A DNA stretch of 64,000 bases from Leisingera caerulea DSM 24564 (lineage in GTDB: Bacteria > Pseudomonadota > Alphaproteobacteria > Rhodobacterales > Rhodobacteraceae). Shown here in pieces: positions 7,217 through 16,320 of this stretch. Under the pieces are notes generated by a model, which was given only the letters and a program-made list of their open reading frames with translations, searched no databases and had not been told where the DNA came from. The stretch lies in assembly GCF_000473325.1 (NCBI RefSeq), contig NZ_KI421513.1, positions 2,365,217 to 2,429,216 on the forward strand, given 5' to 3'. The stretch's first letter is position 1. Each line of letters begins with the position of its first letter. The position numbers were made by a program, and so were the translations under genes.

Positions 7217-9310
7217 ATGCCCGACCTGCTCATTGAACTCTTTTCCGAGGAAATCCCGGCCCGCATGCAGACGCGTGCCGCCGAGGATCTGAAGAAGCGC
7301 GTGACCGATGGCCTGGTCGAGGCGGGTCTCACCTATGCCGGGGCCGCGGCGCTGTCGACGCCGCGCCGCCTGACCCTGGCGGTGGACGGCTTGCTGGCGG
7401 AAAGCCCGACCGTCCGGGAAGAGCGCAAAGGCCCCAAGGTCGGCGCGCCGGACAAGGCCATCGAGGGCTTCCTGCGCGGTGCGGGCCTGACCCGCGACCA
7501 GCTGGAAGAGCGCGAAACCCCCAAAGGCGCGGTCTATTTCGCGCTGATCGAAAAACCGGGCCGCCCGGCGGCGGAGATTATTGCCGAAGTGCTGGAAGAC
7601 ACCATCCGCAACTTCCCCTGGCCGAAATCCATGCGCTGGGGCGCAGGCGCCTTGCGCTGGGTGCGGCCGCTGTATTCGATCCTGTGCATCCTGTCGGATG
7701 AAAACGGCGCCTCCGTGGTCGATCTGAATATCGACGGCATCAAGGCGGGCAACACCACCCGCGGCCACCGTTTCATGGCGCCGGATGAGATCACCGTCAG
7801 CGGCTTTGACGACTACGCCGCCAAGCTGAAGCGCGCGCATGTGGTTCTGGACGCCCGCGAACGGGCCGAGGCGATCTGGCAGGAGGCCACCAATCAGGCC
7901 TTTGCCAGCGGCTTGGACGTGGTTGAGGACAAGGGCCTGCTGGCGGAGGTCGCAGGCCTGGTCGAATGGCCGGTGGTGCTGATGGGCGCGATTGACGAAG
8001 AGTTCCTGGAACTGCCGCCGGAGGTGCTGCAAACCTCGATGAAGGAGCATCAGAAGTTCTTCTCGGTGAAGAACCCCAAGACGGGCCGGATCGAGAGGTT
8101 CATCACCGTCGCCAATCGCGAGACCGCGGATAACGGCGCCACCATTCTGGCGGGCAATCAAAAGGTCCTGTCGGCGCGTCTGGCCGATGCCAAGTTCTTC
8201 TGGGAGAACGATCTGCGCACGGCCAAGTCCGAGGCGGGCATGAGCGCCTGGGTAGATAACCTCGGGAACGTGACCTTCCACAACAAGCTGGGCACCCAGG
8301 CCGCGCGCATCGACCGGATTGCCGCGCTGGCCCGCGAGATCGCGCCGGTTGTTGGTGCTGATGCCGGTCTGGCAGAGCAGGCAGCGCGCGTGGCGAAGGC
8401 CGACCTGTCGTCGGAAATGGTCTATGAATTCCCGGAACTGCAGGGCCTGATGGGCCGCTACTACGCCGAGGCCGCGGGCCTGCCGCAGGAAGTCGCCAAC
8501 GCCTGCGAGCAGCATTATTCGCCGCTGGGGCCGTCCGATGATGTGCCGTCGGAGCCGGTCTCGGTCGCGGTGGCGCTGGCTGACAAGCTGGACACGCTGA
8601 CCGGCTTCTGGGCCATCGACGAAAAGCCCACCGGATCGAAAGACCCCTTTGCCCTGCGCCGCGCCGCGCTGGGCGTGATCCGGCTGGTGCTGGAGAATGA
8701 TTTGCGCGTGGGGGTCCGGAAAGTGTTCTGGACGCACCTTGAACGCACTCCGGCACCTGTGGCGGGAGACTACGAGGAAACTTCTGACGATCTCCTCTCC
8801 TTCTTCCACGACCGCCTCAAGGTGTTCCTGCGTGATCAGGGCATCCGCCATGACGTGATCGACGCCTGCATCGCGATGGGGGGCAACGACGACCTGACCC
8901 TCTTGGTGAAACGCGCGCGCGCCTTGGAGGACTTCCTGAAGACCGAGAATGGCGAGAACCTGCTGCAGGGTTTCAAGCGCGCCAACAACATCCTGTCCCA
9001 GGCGGAGGAAAAAGACGGCGTGGAATACTCGTTCGGCGCCGACCGCAAGTTTGCCGAGGACGAAACCGAAAAGGCGCTGTTCGATGCGCTGGAGGCAGGC
9101 GGGGCGGCGATCTCTCCGGCCATCGAGGCCGAAGATTTCGCGGCGGCCATGCGGGGCATGGCCGCCCTGCGCGCGCCGGTCGATGCGTTCTTTGAAGCGG
9201 TGCAGGTGAACGCGGAGAACGAGGTGCTGCGCCGCAACCGCCTCAACCTCCTGAGCCAGATCCGCCAGGTCTGCGGCCAGGTGGCCGACCTCACCAAGGT
9301 CGAGGGCTGA
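7217..9310 (+). CDS. glyS: Glycyl-tRNA synthetase beta subunit
   Basis: A 697-residue beta subunit, full length for the family (about 690-710), which binds tRNA-Gly and partners the GlyQ alpha subunit. It begins MPDLLIELFSEEIPARMQ, a near-invariant start of GlyS, and contains FPKSMRWG-like sequence (FPWPKSMRWGAGALRWVRP), an HD-like segment and the C-terminal anticodon-binding-like DALR region (NRLNLLSQIRQV). It begins 10 bases after the gltS stop, and a strong terminator follows about 50 bases after its own stop, so it ends the glyQ transcript. Confidence 0.97.
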   Translation: MPDLLIELFSEEIPARMQTRAAEDLKKRVTDGLVEAGLTYAGAAALSTPRRLTLAVDGLLAESPTVREERKGPKVGAPDKAIEGFLRGAGLTRDQLEERETPKGAVYFALIEKPGRPAAEIIAEVLEDTIRNFPWPKSMRWGAGALRWVRPLYSILCILSDENGASVVDLNIDGIKAGNTTRGHRFMAPDEITVSGFDDYAAKLKRAHVVLDARERAEAIWQEATNQAFASGLDVVEDKGLLAEVAGLVEWPVVLMGAIDEEFLELPPEVLQTSMKEHQKFFSVKNPKTGRIERFITVANRETADNGATILAGNQKVLSARLADAKFFWENDLRTAKSEAGMSAWVDNLGNVTFHNKLGTQAARIDRIAALAREIAPVVGADAGLAEQAARVAKADLSSEMVYEFPELQGLMGRYYAEAAGLPQEVANACEQHYSPLGPSDDVPSEPVSVAVALADKLDTLTGFWAIDEKPTGSKDPFALRRAALGVIRLVLENDLRVGVRKVFWTHLERTPAPVAGDYEETSDDLLSFFHDRLKVFLRDQGIRHDVIDACIAMGGNDDLTLLVKRARALEDFLKTENGENLLQGFKRANNILSQAEEKDGVEYSFGADRKFAEDETEKALFDALEAGGAAISPAIEAEDFAAAMRGMAALRAPVDAFFEAVQVNAENEVLRRNRLNLLSQIRQVCGQVADLTKVEG

Positions 9311-9360
9311 GAGGGCGCGGCCGCGCTTTCATCTTTCCAAAAAATACTCGCCCCGCAGGG

Positions 9361-9392
9361 ACCGGCCTTTCCGCAAGGGAAGGCCGGTTTTT
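9361..9392 (+). terminator. Rho-independent terminator after glyS
   Basis: ACCGGCCTT (9361-9369) pairs with AAGGCCGGT (9380-9388). The stem extends inward with a G-T and two C-G pairs around a GCAA tetraloop and is followed by a run of five T. It closes the glyQ-gltS-glyS unit. Confidence 0.85.
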
Positions 9393-9489
9393 CATTTCTG
9401 AACCGCTTTCAGCTTCCGGCAGGCCGGTACAAGGCTCTTGCGCCACCGCGTCTTCCCCTTATGGTGACAGGCAAAGGAGACACGCTGCA

Positions 9490-12066
9490 GTGCAGAAAGA
9501 TTTCGAACAGACCCCGCCGGCTTGCCTCATCACCGCCACCGCACCGATTGCCACCGCCACCCATGGCGGGCGGGCGAAATGCCTGCAGCGGCTGGTGCGG
9601 CTCGATCTGCCGGTGCCGCGCACGGTGGCGTTGTCCTTTGATGCGGTGCATGCCATTGCCGAAGGGCAGTTGCCGGATCTGTCGGCGGTGCTGAACGAGT
9701 TCGACTCGGAGGCGTTGCTGTGCGTGCGCCCGTCCTCCGAAGACCCGGACTGGGGCGGTCCCGGAGCGATCCTGAACATCGGCATGAACGATGCCCGCTA
9801 TGTCGATCTGTGCGACACCCTGGGCCGGGAAGCGGCGGCGGCGCTGTATCTGCGGTTCGTGCAGTCCTACGCGGTGCATGTGGCGCGGCTGGATCCGGAT
9901 GTGTTCGACGATGTCGAGGACGGCGGCCCGGATGCGCTGAGCGAGATCCTGCACGCCTATGAGGCGGAAACCGATGAGCCGTTCCCGCAGGATCCGGGCG
10001 AGCAGCTCGCGGCGGTGCTGCGCTCGATGGCGCGGGCGTGGGAAGGCACTTCGGCGCGGCTGTTGCGCCAGGCCAAGGGCGCGCCGGCCGATGCGGGGCT
10101 GGGTCTGGTGGTGCAGGAGATGATCCCCGGTGTGGGCCAGGGCGAATGCGGCTCCGGCGTGTTGCAGCTGGTGAACACCACCACGGGCCAGCCGCAGCTG
10201 ACCGGGCGCTATCTGAGCCAAAGCCAGGGGCGCGACGCGCTGGGGGCGGGGGCCGGGGCGCTGTACCTGGCCAAGGATGCGCGCGGGCTGTCGCTGGAGG
10301 AGCTGGCGCCGGAGGCCTTTGCGGATCTGCAGGCCCATGCCGCGCTGATGCGCCGCAAGCTGCGCGAGGAGATGCAGCTGGAATTCGTCGTCGACAACGG
10401 CCGGGTGCATATCCTGGACGGGGTGCGGGTGGCGCGCACGGCTCAGGCAGCGGTGCGGATCGCGGTTGCGCTGGCAGAGGATGGCATCATCCCGCAGGAA
10501 GAGGCGCTGATGCGGGTCGATGCGCATATTCTGAATGAGCTGCTGCACCGCCAGGTGGCGCCGGATGCCAAGCGCGACATGATCGGCCGCGGCATTGCCG
10601 CCAGCCCCGGCGCCGCCACTGGCAAGCTGGTCTTCACAGCCGCCGGTGCGCAGGCCAGTGCCGCCCGCGGCGAGCCTTGCATTCTGGTGCGGCGGGAAAC
10701 CTCACCGGAGGATGTGCGAGGTATGCACGCCGCCGCCGGGGTGCTGACCGAAAAGGGCGGCATGACCAGCCATGCGGCGGTGATCGGCCGCGGGCTGGGG
10801 CTGCCCTGTATTGTCGGCGCGTCCAACCTGAAGTTTCACACCAAGCGCAAGATGCTGCAGGCGGCGGATGGCCGGGTGTTCAAGGCCGGCGACCTCATCA
10901 CGATCGACGGCAGCAGCGGCCAGGTGCTGGCGGGTCAGCCGGAAATGCTGGAAGCGGCGCAGGACGGCGCGCTGCAGACCCTTCTGACCTGGGCCGACGA
11001 CGCCCGCGACATCGGCATCCGGGCCAATGCGGATACGCCAGAAGACGCTGAAACTGCGCGGAAATTCAACGCTCAGGGTATCGGGCTGTGCCGCACTGAG
11101 CATATGTTCTTTGACCCTGGCCGCCTGACAGTGATGCGGGAAATGATCTTTGCCGAGACGTCCTCGGGCCGTGCCGCGGTGCTGGAACGCCTGCTGCCGA
11201 TGCAGCGCGACGACTTTCGCGAACTGTTCCGTATCATGGAGGGGATGCCAGTCTGCATCCGGCTGTTCGACCCGCCGTTGCACGAATTCCTGCCCGCCAC
11301 CAAAACCGGCCAGCGCGAGCTGTCCGAGGCCCTGGGCATCCCTGTCAGCGATGTGACGCGCCGGGTCGAGGAGATGGGCGAATACAACCCGATGCTGGGC
11401 CTGCGCGGCGTGCGGCTGGGGGTCACCGTGCCGGAAATCTACGACATGCAGGCGCGGGCCATATTCGAGGCCACGCTGGAGGCCTCCAAATGGGGCGACC
11501 CGGTGGTGCCGGAGATCATGATTCCGCTGGTTTCGGCCAAGCGCGAGGTGGAGCTGGTCAAGGCCCGCATTGACGCGGTGGCCGCGGCGGTGAAGTCGGA
11601 GCGGGGCGAGGATTTCACCTACCGGCTGGGGGTGATGGTGGAAACGCCGCGCGCGGCGCTGCGGGCGGGGGAGATTTCGCCGCACACGGCGTTCCTGAGC
11701 TTCGGGACCAATGACCTGACCCAGATGACTTATGGCCTGTCGCGTGACGATGCGGGGCGGTTCATGTCTGATTATGTGAATCAGGGCGTTTTCCCGGAAG
11801 ATCCGTTCCACGTGCTGGACACCGATGGCGTTGGCGAGCTGCTGAAACTGGGGGTGCAGCGCGGCCGGGCGGAGAACGGGGACATCACCTTGTCGATCTG
11901 CGGTGAGCACGGCGGCAACCCCGAATCGATCGCCTTTTGCCGGGACGCGGGCTTTGATTATGTTTCCTGCTCGCCCTTTCGCGTGCCGGTTGCGCGGTTG
12001 GCCGCAGCCCAATTGGCGATTTCCAGCCAAACCGGCCAGGTCGCGCCAACCTACACAAAATATTAA
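9490..12066 (+). CDS. ppdK: Pyruvate, phosphate dikinase-like PEP-utilising enzyme
   Basis: An 858-residue protein with the three-part layout of pyruvate phosphate dikinase, which interconverts pyruvate, ATP and Pi with PEP, AMP and PPi. The phosphohistidine swivel domain is clear (GGMTSHAAV, His 428). The C-terminal TIM barrel has GLCRTEHMFF, FGTNDLTQM and the catalytic cysteine in CGEHGG (Cys 804). The N-terminal ATP-grasp is divergent: GGRAKCLQRL replaces the usual GGKGANL-type start, and DWGGPGAILNIG replaces SMPGMMDTVLNLG. It may therefore be a subfamily with altered nucleotide handling. The start is the GTG at 9490 with AAAGGAG at 9473-9479. It follows glyS but is separated by a terminator, so it is transcribed on its own. 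Confidence 0.85.
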   Translation: MQKDFEQTPPACLITATAPIATATHGGRAKCLQRLVRLDLPVPRTVALSFDAVHAIAEGQLPDLSAVLNEFDSEALLCVRPSSEDPDWGGPGAILNIGMNDARYVDLCDTLGREAAAALYLRFVQSYAVHVARLDPDVFDDVEDGGPDALSEILHAYEAETDEPFPQDPGEQLAAVLRSMARAWEGTSARLLRQAKGAPADAGLGLVVQEMIPGVGQGECGSGVLQLVNTTTGQPQLTGRYLSQSQGRDALGAGAGALYLAKDARGLSLEELAPEAFADLQAHAALMRRKLREEMQLEFVVDNGRVHILDGVRVARTAQAAVRIAVALAEDGIIPQEEALMRVDAHILNELLHRQVAPDAKRDMIGRGIAASPGAATGKLVFTAAGAQASAARGEPCILVRRETSPEDVRGMHAAAGVLTEKGGMTSHAAVIGRGLGLPCIVGASNLKFHTKRKMLQAADGRVFKAGDLITIDGSSGQVLAGQPEMLEAAQDGALQTLLTWADDARDIGIRANADTPEDAETARKFNAQGIGLCRTEHMFFDPGRLTVMREMIFAETSSGRAAVLERLLPMQRDDFRELFRIMEGMPVCIRLFDPPLHEFLPATKTGQRELSEALGIPVSDVTRRVEEMGEYNPMLGLRGVRLGVTVPEIYDMQARAIFEATLEASKWGDPVVPEIMIPLVSAKREVELVKARIDAVAAAVKSERGEDFTYRLGVMVETPRAALRAGEISPHTAFLSFGTNDLTQMTYGLSRDDAGRFMSDYVNQGVFPEDPFHVLDTDGVGELLKLGVQRGRAENGDITLSICGEHGGNPESIAFCRDAGFDYVSCSPFRVPVARLAAAQLAISSQTGQVAPTYTKY

Positions 12067-12236
12067 GAAAAATCGGAGCATTCAGCAGCAGCCGGCGCGA
12101 GACCGGCGGCTCGTGTGTTTTCCTAGTCGTGCGGCAGCCCTCCGAAAGCTGGACGTTTCGGGCCATTTCCATTAAGGGATGCGACCGCATGTGCTGGGGA
12201 AACCGGGCACAAGCTGCAAGGACGGGGGAACCCTGA

Positions 12237-12890
12237 ATGAAATTGTTGACTATGATTGCCGTGATGGCTGCCACCATCACGATGGGTAAAAGTGTTGCTG
12301 CCGAAACCGGCCTGGACTCACTGATCGAACGCGAACAGGCCAGTCTGAACGCGGTGCCTGAGCGGAAATTCAGCGGACTTTTCGGATTCCGCTCGAGTCC
12401 GTTCAAAAGCCGCAAGCCCCAGACCAAAGTTGAATACAGCAAGGCGTGGCTGGACTCCCGCCCCAAGGCCACGGGCGGCGAGCAGTTTGCCTGCCTGGCG
12501 GAAGCGCTGTACTTCGAGGCCCGGGGCGAAACCGTCAAGGGCCAGTTCGCTGTGGCGGAGGTGATCCTGAACCGGGTGAAAAGCGCCCAGTTCCCGAACA
12601 CGCTGTGCGGTGTGATCAACCAGGGCACCGGGCGCAAGTACCAGTGCCAGTTCACCTACACCTGCGACGGCTACAAGGAAGTGATCAACGAGAAGCGGGC
12701 CTATCAGCGGGTGGCCAAGGTGGCGCGGGCGGCGCTGGACGGGCTCAAGACTGAGCTCACCGATGGCGCGACCTACTATCACACCACCGCGGTGCGGCCG
12801 CGCTGGAGCCGGGTCTTCACAAACACCACGCGCATCGGCGTGCATGTGTTCTACCGCGACGATCGCTACCGGACCGCGCTGAGCAATTGA
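12237..12890 (+). CDS. SleB-like cell wall hydrolase
   Basis: A 217-residue exported protein with a signal peptide (about residues 1-22) and a C-terminal Hydrolase_2 (SleB/CwlJ-like) domain from about residue 80. The hallmark LAEALYFEARGE holds the conserved catalytic glutamate. It is followed by AVAEVILNRV, FPNTLCGVINQG, QFTYTCDG and the C-terminal TYYHTTAVRPRW with the histidine typical of these proteins. In spore formers SleB degrades cortex; in alphaproteobacteria homologues are thought to be peptidoglycan amidases or lytic enzymes acting in the periplasm. It stands alone between ppdK and folB on the same strand. Confidence 0.88.
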   Translation: MKLLTMIAVMAATITMGKSVAAETGLDSLIEREQASLNAVPERKFSGLFGFRSSPFKSRKPQTKVEYSKAWLDSRPKATGGEQFACLAEALYFEARGETVKGQFAVAEVILNRVKSAQFPNTLCGVINQGTGRKYQCQFTYTCDGYKEVINEKRAYQRVAKVARAALDGLKTELTDGATYYHTTAVRPRWSRVFTNTTRIGVHVFYRDDRYRTALSN

Positions 12891-13019
12891 GCGCCTGAAG
12901 GCGGCACATCCGTGCCGCTTTCAGCTACTGGCGTGGCGTTTGCGGGACTGTTATGAAGGCGCCGAAAGACTATTGTTGGGACCCACACCCGACACAGCCA
13001 GCCAAAGGCCCGATCTTCC

Positions 13020-13940
13020 ATGCCCTCTGAAATCCGCCTTGCCTTTGCGCATCCCTCCGAGCGATCCATGGCGACTGCCGCACCGGGTCCGCTGGACCGT
13101 ATTTCGCTGCGCGACCATACCGTTGAGGTGGAGATCGGAGCCTTTCAGGCAGAGCGCGGCACCACCCAGCGGATCTGTTTCAACGTGGTGGTGGAAGTGG
13201 CGCCGCTGCCCAAGGATCTGGATGACGATGTCGACCGGATCCTGTCTTATGACAAGGTGACGGAGGCGATTGCGCATGAGCTGGCGGCGGAGCGGCTGAA
13301 CCTGCTGGAAACCCTGGCCGAACGGGTGGCCGAGCGGATCCTCCTGGAGCATCAGGCCGTGCGCGCCTTTGTGCGGATTGAAAAACTGGACCGCGGCCCC
13401 GGCGCGCTGGGCGTCGAGGTGGTGCGCTCCAAGGATCAGATCAGCCATCTGGTGGATGAGGAAGAACGCCCGCACCCGCGGCTGATGTACCTGTCCAACG
13501 ATGCCATCGACAGCGGAAACCTGACCGGCTGGATCGATCAGATGGAATGCCGCAAGCGGCCGCTGATCCTGTGCGTTGGCACCCATCCGCTGCAGGTGCC
13601 CACGACCGGCCACAAGTGGACCCAGCGGCGCATCGACCTGCTGGCCATTGAGCAGAACGCCTGGCGGCTGGCGGCCAAGGACGACCGCTGCGTGGTGGTC
13701 TCGACCCGGACCGAGCTGGACTGGGCGATGAAAAACGGCCAGATCTGCGTCTGGGCCCCCTCCAAGATTGTGCTGGACGCGGTGGACGGGCCTTCGGCGC
13801 CGCCCTCGAACTCGGTGGCGCTGGCGGCCTGGTTTGCGGCGACCTTCGAGGCAGGTGAAATGATTGTGCTTGGCGGGGATTTGCCTGATAATCCCGGTGT
13901 CCCCTTGCGGGCCGTCAGCGTGGAGCAAGCACAACTGTGA
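13020..13940 (+). CDS. folB: Dihydroneopterin aldolase with C-terminal extension
   Basis: A 306-residue protein whose first 140 residues are a dihydroneopterin aldolase, which makes 6-hydroxymethyl-dihydropterin in folate synthesis. Visible are RISLRDHTVEVEIGAF, AERGTTQRICFNV, ILSYDKVTEAI, LNLLETLAERVAERIL and VRIEKLDRGPGALGVEVVR. Ordinary FolB proteins are about 120 residues. Here some 165 further residues form an unassigned domain (LYLSNDAIDSGNLTGWID-like start, RPLILCVGTHP, CVVVSTRTELDWAMKNG, SNSVALAAWFAATFEAGE). The gene ends in a 4-bp GTGA overlap with folP, so the two are translationally coupled. The ATG at 13020 is kept; 13068 (MATAAPGPL) is possible. Confidence 0.85.
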   Translation: MPSEIRLAFAHPSERSMATAAPGPLDRISLRDHTVEVEIGAFQAERGTTQRICFNVVVEVAPLPKDLDDDVDRILSYDKVTEAIAHELAAERLNLLETLAERVAERILLEHQAVRAFVRIEKLDRGPGALGVEVVRSKDQISHLVDEEERPHPRLMYLSNDAIDSGNLTGWIDQMECRKRPLILCVGTHPLQVPTTGHKWTQRRIDLLAIEQNAWRLAAKDDRCVVVSTRTELDWAMKNGQICVWAPSKIVLDAVDGPSAPPSNSVALAAWFAATFEAGEMIVLGGDLPDNPGVPLRAVSVEQAQL

Positions 13941-14932
13941 TATATTACCGGCCGTTGGTTCGACATGGCGAGGCGCGCCCCGAGGGCGCTGTTCCGCTTG
14001 CAGGCTCCGCCCTGTGGTTCACCGAGGTTGAGATCCTGAGCCGCGACGCGCCGCCGCGGATCGCGCCGGCCGGACTGGTGCCCGAGCTGCAACGCCGTCG
14101 GCTGAGCGCGCGGCGTGCGTCCATTGCCGGGCTGGACATGACCCAGCCGCAGATCATGGGCATCCTGAATGTAACCCCTGACAGCTTTTCTGACGGCGGC
14201 AAACATACAGGCGTTGAGGCCGGCAAGGCAGCAGCGTTGCAGATGGTGGCCGACGGCGCCACGATCATTGATGTGGGCGGCGAGTCCACCCGGCCAGGCG
14301 CTGAGGAAGTGGCCGAGGCCGACGAGATTGCCCGCACTGCACCGGTGATTGCGGCGATCCGGGCTGAAAGCTCTGTTCCCATCTCCATCGACACTCGCAA
14401 GGCCACGGTCGGGCTGGAAGCGCTGGAGGCTGGGGCGGACTTGCTGAATGATGTCTCCGGGTTCACCTTCGATCCCGCGCTGGCCCCGCTGGCGGCGCAG
14501 GCCAGCGTGCCGGTCTGCATCATGCATGCCCAGGGCGATCCCGCCACCATGCAGCAAGACCCGCAATACGGCAACGTGCTGCTGGATGTGTATGACTTCC
14601 TCGAGCAGCAGATCGACCGGCTGGAAGCGACCGGTGTAATCCGCGAGCAGATCGTGATCGATCCCGGCATCGGCTTTGGCAAGACGCAGGAACACAACCT
14701 GACGCTTCTGCGCAATCTCAGCCTGTTTCACGGGCTGGGCTGCCCGATTTTGCTGGGCGTTTCCCGCAAGGGTTTTATCGGCAGGATCGGCGGGGAGCCG
14801 CGTGCCGAAGCCCGCGCGCCGGGCTCGATTGCCGTGGGGCTTGCGGCCCTGGCGCAAGGCGTGCAATTTTTGCGGGTGCATGACGTGGCCGGGACGGTTC
14901 AGGCGCTGCGCCTTTGGCAGGCCGTCCGCTAA
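13937..14932 (+). CDS. folP: Dihydropteroate synthase
   Basis: A 331-residue dihydropteroate synthase, which joins hydroxymethyl-dihydropterin pyrophosphate to p-aminobenzoate in folate synthesis and is the sulfonamide target. The TIM barrel signature is clear: [30 protein letters not shown] [61 protein letters not shown] and [10 protein letters not shown]. About 70 residues precede the barrel, longer than E. coli FolP, and hold no motif I recognise. The GTG start overlaps the folB stop. glmM follows after 26 bases, giving a folB-folP-glmM unit. Confidence 0.96.
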   Translation: MIYYRPLVRHGEARPEGAVPLAGSALWFTEVEILSRDAPPRIAPAGLVPELQRRRLSARRASIAGLDMTQPQIMGILNVTPDSFSDGGKHTGVEAGKAAALQMVADGATIIDVGGESTRPGAEEVAEADEIARTAPVIAAIRAESSVPISIDTRKATVGLEALEAGADLLNDVSGFTFDPALAPLAAQASVPVCIMHAQGDPATMQQDPQYGNVLLDVYDFLEQQIDRLEATGVIREQIVIDPGIGFGKTQEHNLTLLRNLSLFHGLGCPILLGVSRKGFIGRIGGEPRAEARAPGSIAVGLAALAQGVQFLRVHDVAGTVQALRLWQAVR

Positions 14933-14958
14933 GGCCCTATTTGGGCAGGAAAACTTTG

Positions 14959-16305
14959 ATGCGAAATCTCTTTGGCACCGATGGCGTGCGCGGAACCGCC
15001 AATATTCACCCCATGACCGCCGAAATGGCGCTGCGCATCGGCGCCGCTGTCGGGCGCTATTTCCGGCGCGACGGCACCGGGGTGCACCGGGTGGTGATCG
15101 GCAAGGATACCCGGCTGTCCGGCTACATGTTTGAAAACGCGCTGACGGCGGGGCTGACCTCTACCGGCATGAACGTGCTGCTGCTTGGGCCGGTGCCGAC
15201 GCCTGCGGTCGGATTGATGACGCGGTCGATGCGGGCCGATCTGGGGGTGATGATTTCGGCCAGCCACAACCCCTCCGAGGACAATGGGATAAAGTTCTTC
15301 GGCCCCGATGGCTTCAAGCTCTCGGACAGTGCGGAGATAGAGATCGAGGCGCTGATTGAGGCGGGCGTCGAGCCGGCCCAGGCAGCCAACATCGGCCGGG
15401 CCAAGCGGATCGATGACGCCCGCTTTCGCTATGGCGAGCGGGTCAAAAGCTCGTTGCCGCGCAACCTGGGCCTTAACGGTCTGAAGGTGGTGATTGACTG
15501 TGCCAATGGCGCGGCGCACCGGACAGCGCCGGAAGTCCTTTGGGAGCTTGGCGCTGAGGTAATCCCGGTGGGGGTGGCGCCTGACGGGCTGAACATCAAC
15601 CGCGGTTGCGGGTCGACGCATCCGCAGACAGCCGCCGAAGCAGTTGTGGCGCATGGTGCCCATGCGGGCATCTGCCTGGACGGCGATGCGGACCGGGTGA
15701 TCGTGATCGACGAGACCGGAACTGTGGCCGATGGCGACCAGCTGATGGCGCTGCTGGCGACCCGCTGGGCCGAACAGGACCAGCTGGCGGGCGGCGCGCT
15801 GGTGGCGACTGTGATGTCGAACCTGGGCCTTGAACGCTATTTGAACGGGAAGGGGCTGGGCCTGGAGCGCACTGCCGTGGGCGACCGCTATGTGGTGGAG
15901 CGGATGCGCGAGGGCGGCTTTAACCTTGGCGGTGAGCAGTCGGGCCATATCGTGATGAGCGATTTTGCCACCACCGGCGACGGGCTGATGGCGGGGCTGC
16001 ACTTCCTGGCTGAAATGGTTCAGACCGGCAAAAAAGCCTCAGAGCTGGCGCATCAGTTCGAGACTGTGCCGCAGCGGCTGCGCAACGTGCGGTTCCAGGC
16101 GGGCCAGGCGCCGCTGGAAGATGAGCACGTGCAGGACGCGATTGCCGCGGCGGAGAAGATGCTGGACGGCCAGGGGCGGCTGCTGATCCGCAAATCCGGC
16201 ACAGAGCCGCTGGTGCGGGTGATGGCCGAGAGCGAGGACGCAGAGCTGATGACGCTGGCGGTCGACAGCGTTGTTGCCGCGGTCGAGGCGGCTGTGGCGG
16301 AGTGA
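14959..16305 (+). CDS. glmM: Phosphoglucosamine mutase
   Basis: A 448-residue enzyme that converts glucosamine-6-phosphate to glucosamine-1-phosphate for UDP-GlcNAc, and so for peptidoglycan and lipopolysaccharide. The phosphoserine loop [11 protein letters not shown] puts the serine at residue 102, the canonical GlmM position. The metal loop LDGDADRV, sugar-binding GGEQSGH and phosphate-binding [12 protein letters not shown] are all present. A longer frame opens at 14914, but the ATG at 14959 ([12 protein letters not shown]) is the family start and has CAGGAAA upstream. Downstream of folP as in many bacteria. Confidence 0.97.
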   Translation: MRNLFGTDGVRGTANIHPMTAEMALRIGAAVGRYFRRDGTGVHRVVIGKDTRLSGYMFENALTAGLTSTGMNVLLLGPVPTPAVGLMTRSMRADLGVMISASHNPSEDNGIKFFGPDGFKLSDSAEIEIEALIEAGVEPAQAANIGRAKRIDDARFRYGERVKSSLPRNLGLNGLKVVIDCANGAAHRTAPEVLWELGAEVIPVGVAPDGLNINRGCGSTHPQTAAEAVVAHGAHAGICLDGDADRVIVIDETGTVADGDQLMALLATRWAEQDQLAGGALVATVMSNLGLERYLNGKGLGLERTAVGDRYVVERMREGGFNLGGEQSGHIVMSDFATTGDGLMAGLHFLAEMVQTGKKASELAHQFETVPQRLRNVRFQAGQAPLEDEHVQDAIAAAEKMLDGQGRLLIRKSGTEPLVRVMAESEDAELMTLAVDSVVAAVEAAVAE

Positions 16306-16320
16306 TCCGGCAGGGGGCGC

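Noticed and set aside
5932..7332. Long minus-strand open frame (466 codons) opposite gltS
   Set aside because: It lies exactly opposite a clear symporter gene, is rich in Arg, Gln and His with no domain, and is explained by GC-rich codon bias on the other strand.
12085..12122. GC-rich hairpin and TTTTCC after ppdK as a terminator
   Set aside because: The stem has internal mismatches and the T-run is short; too weak to call.
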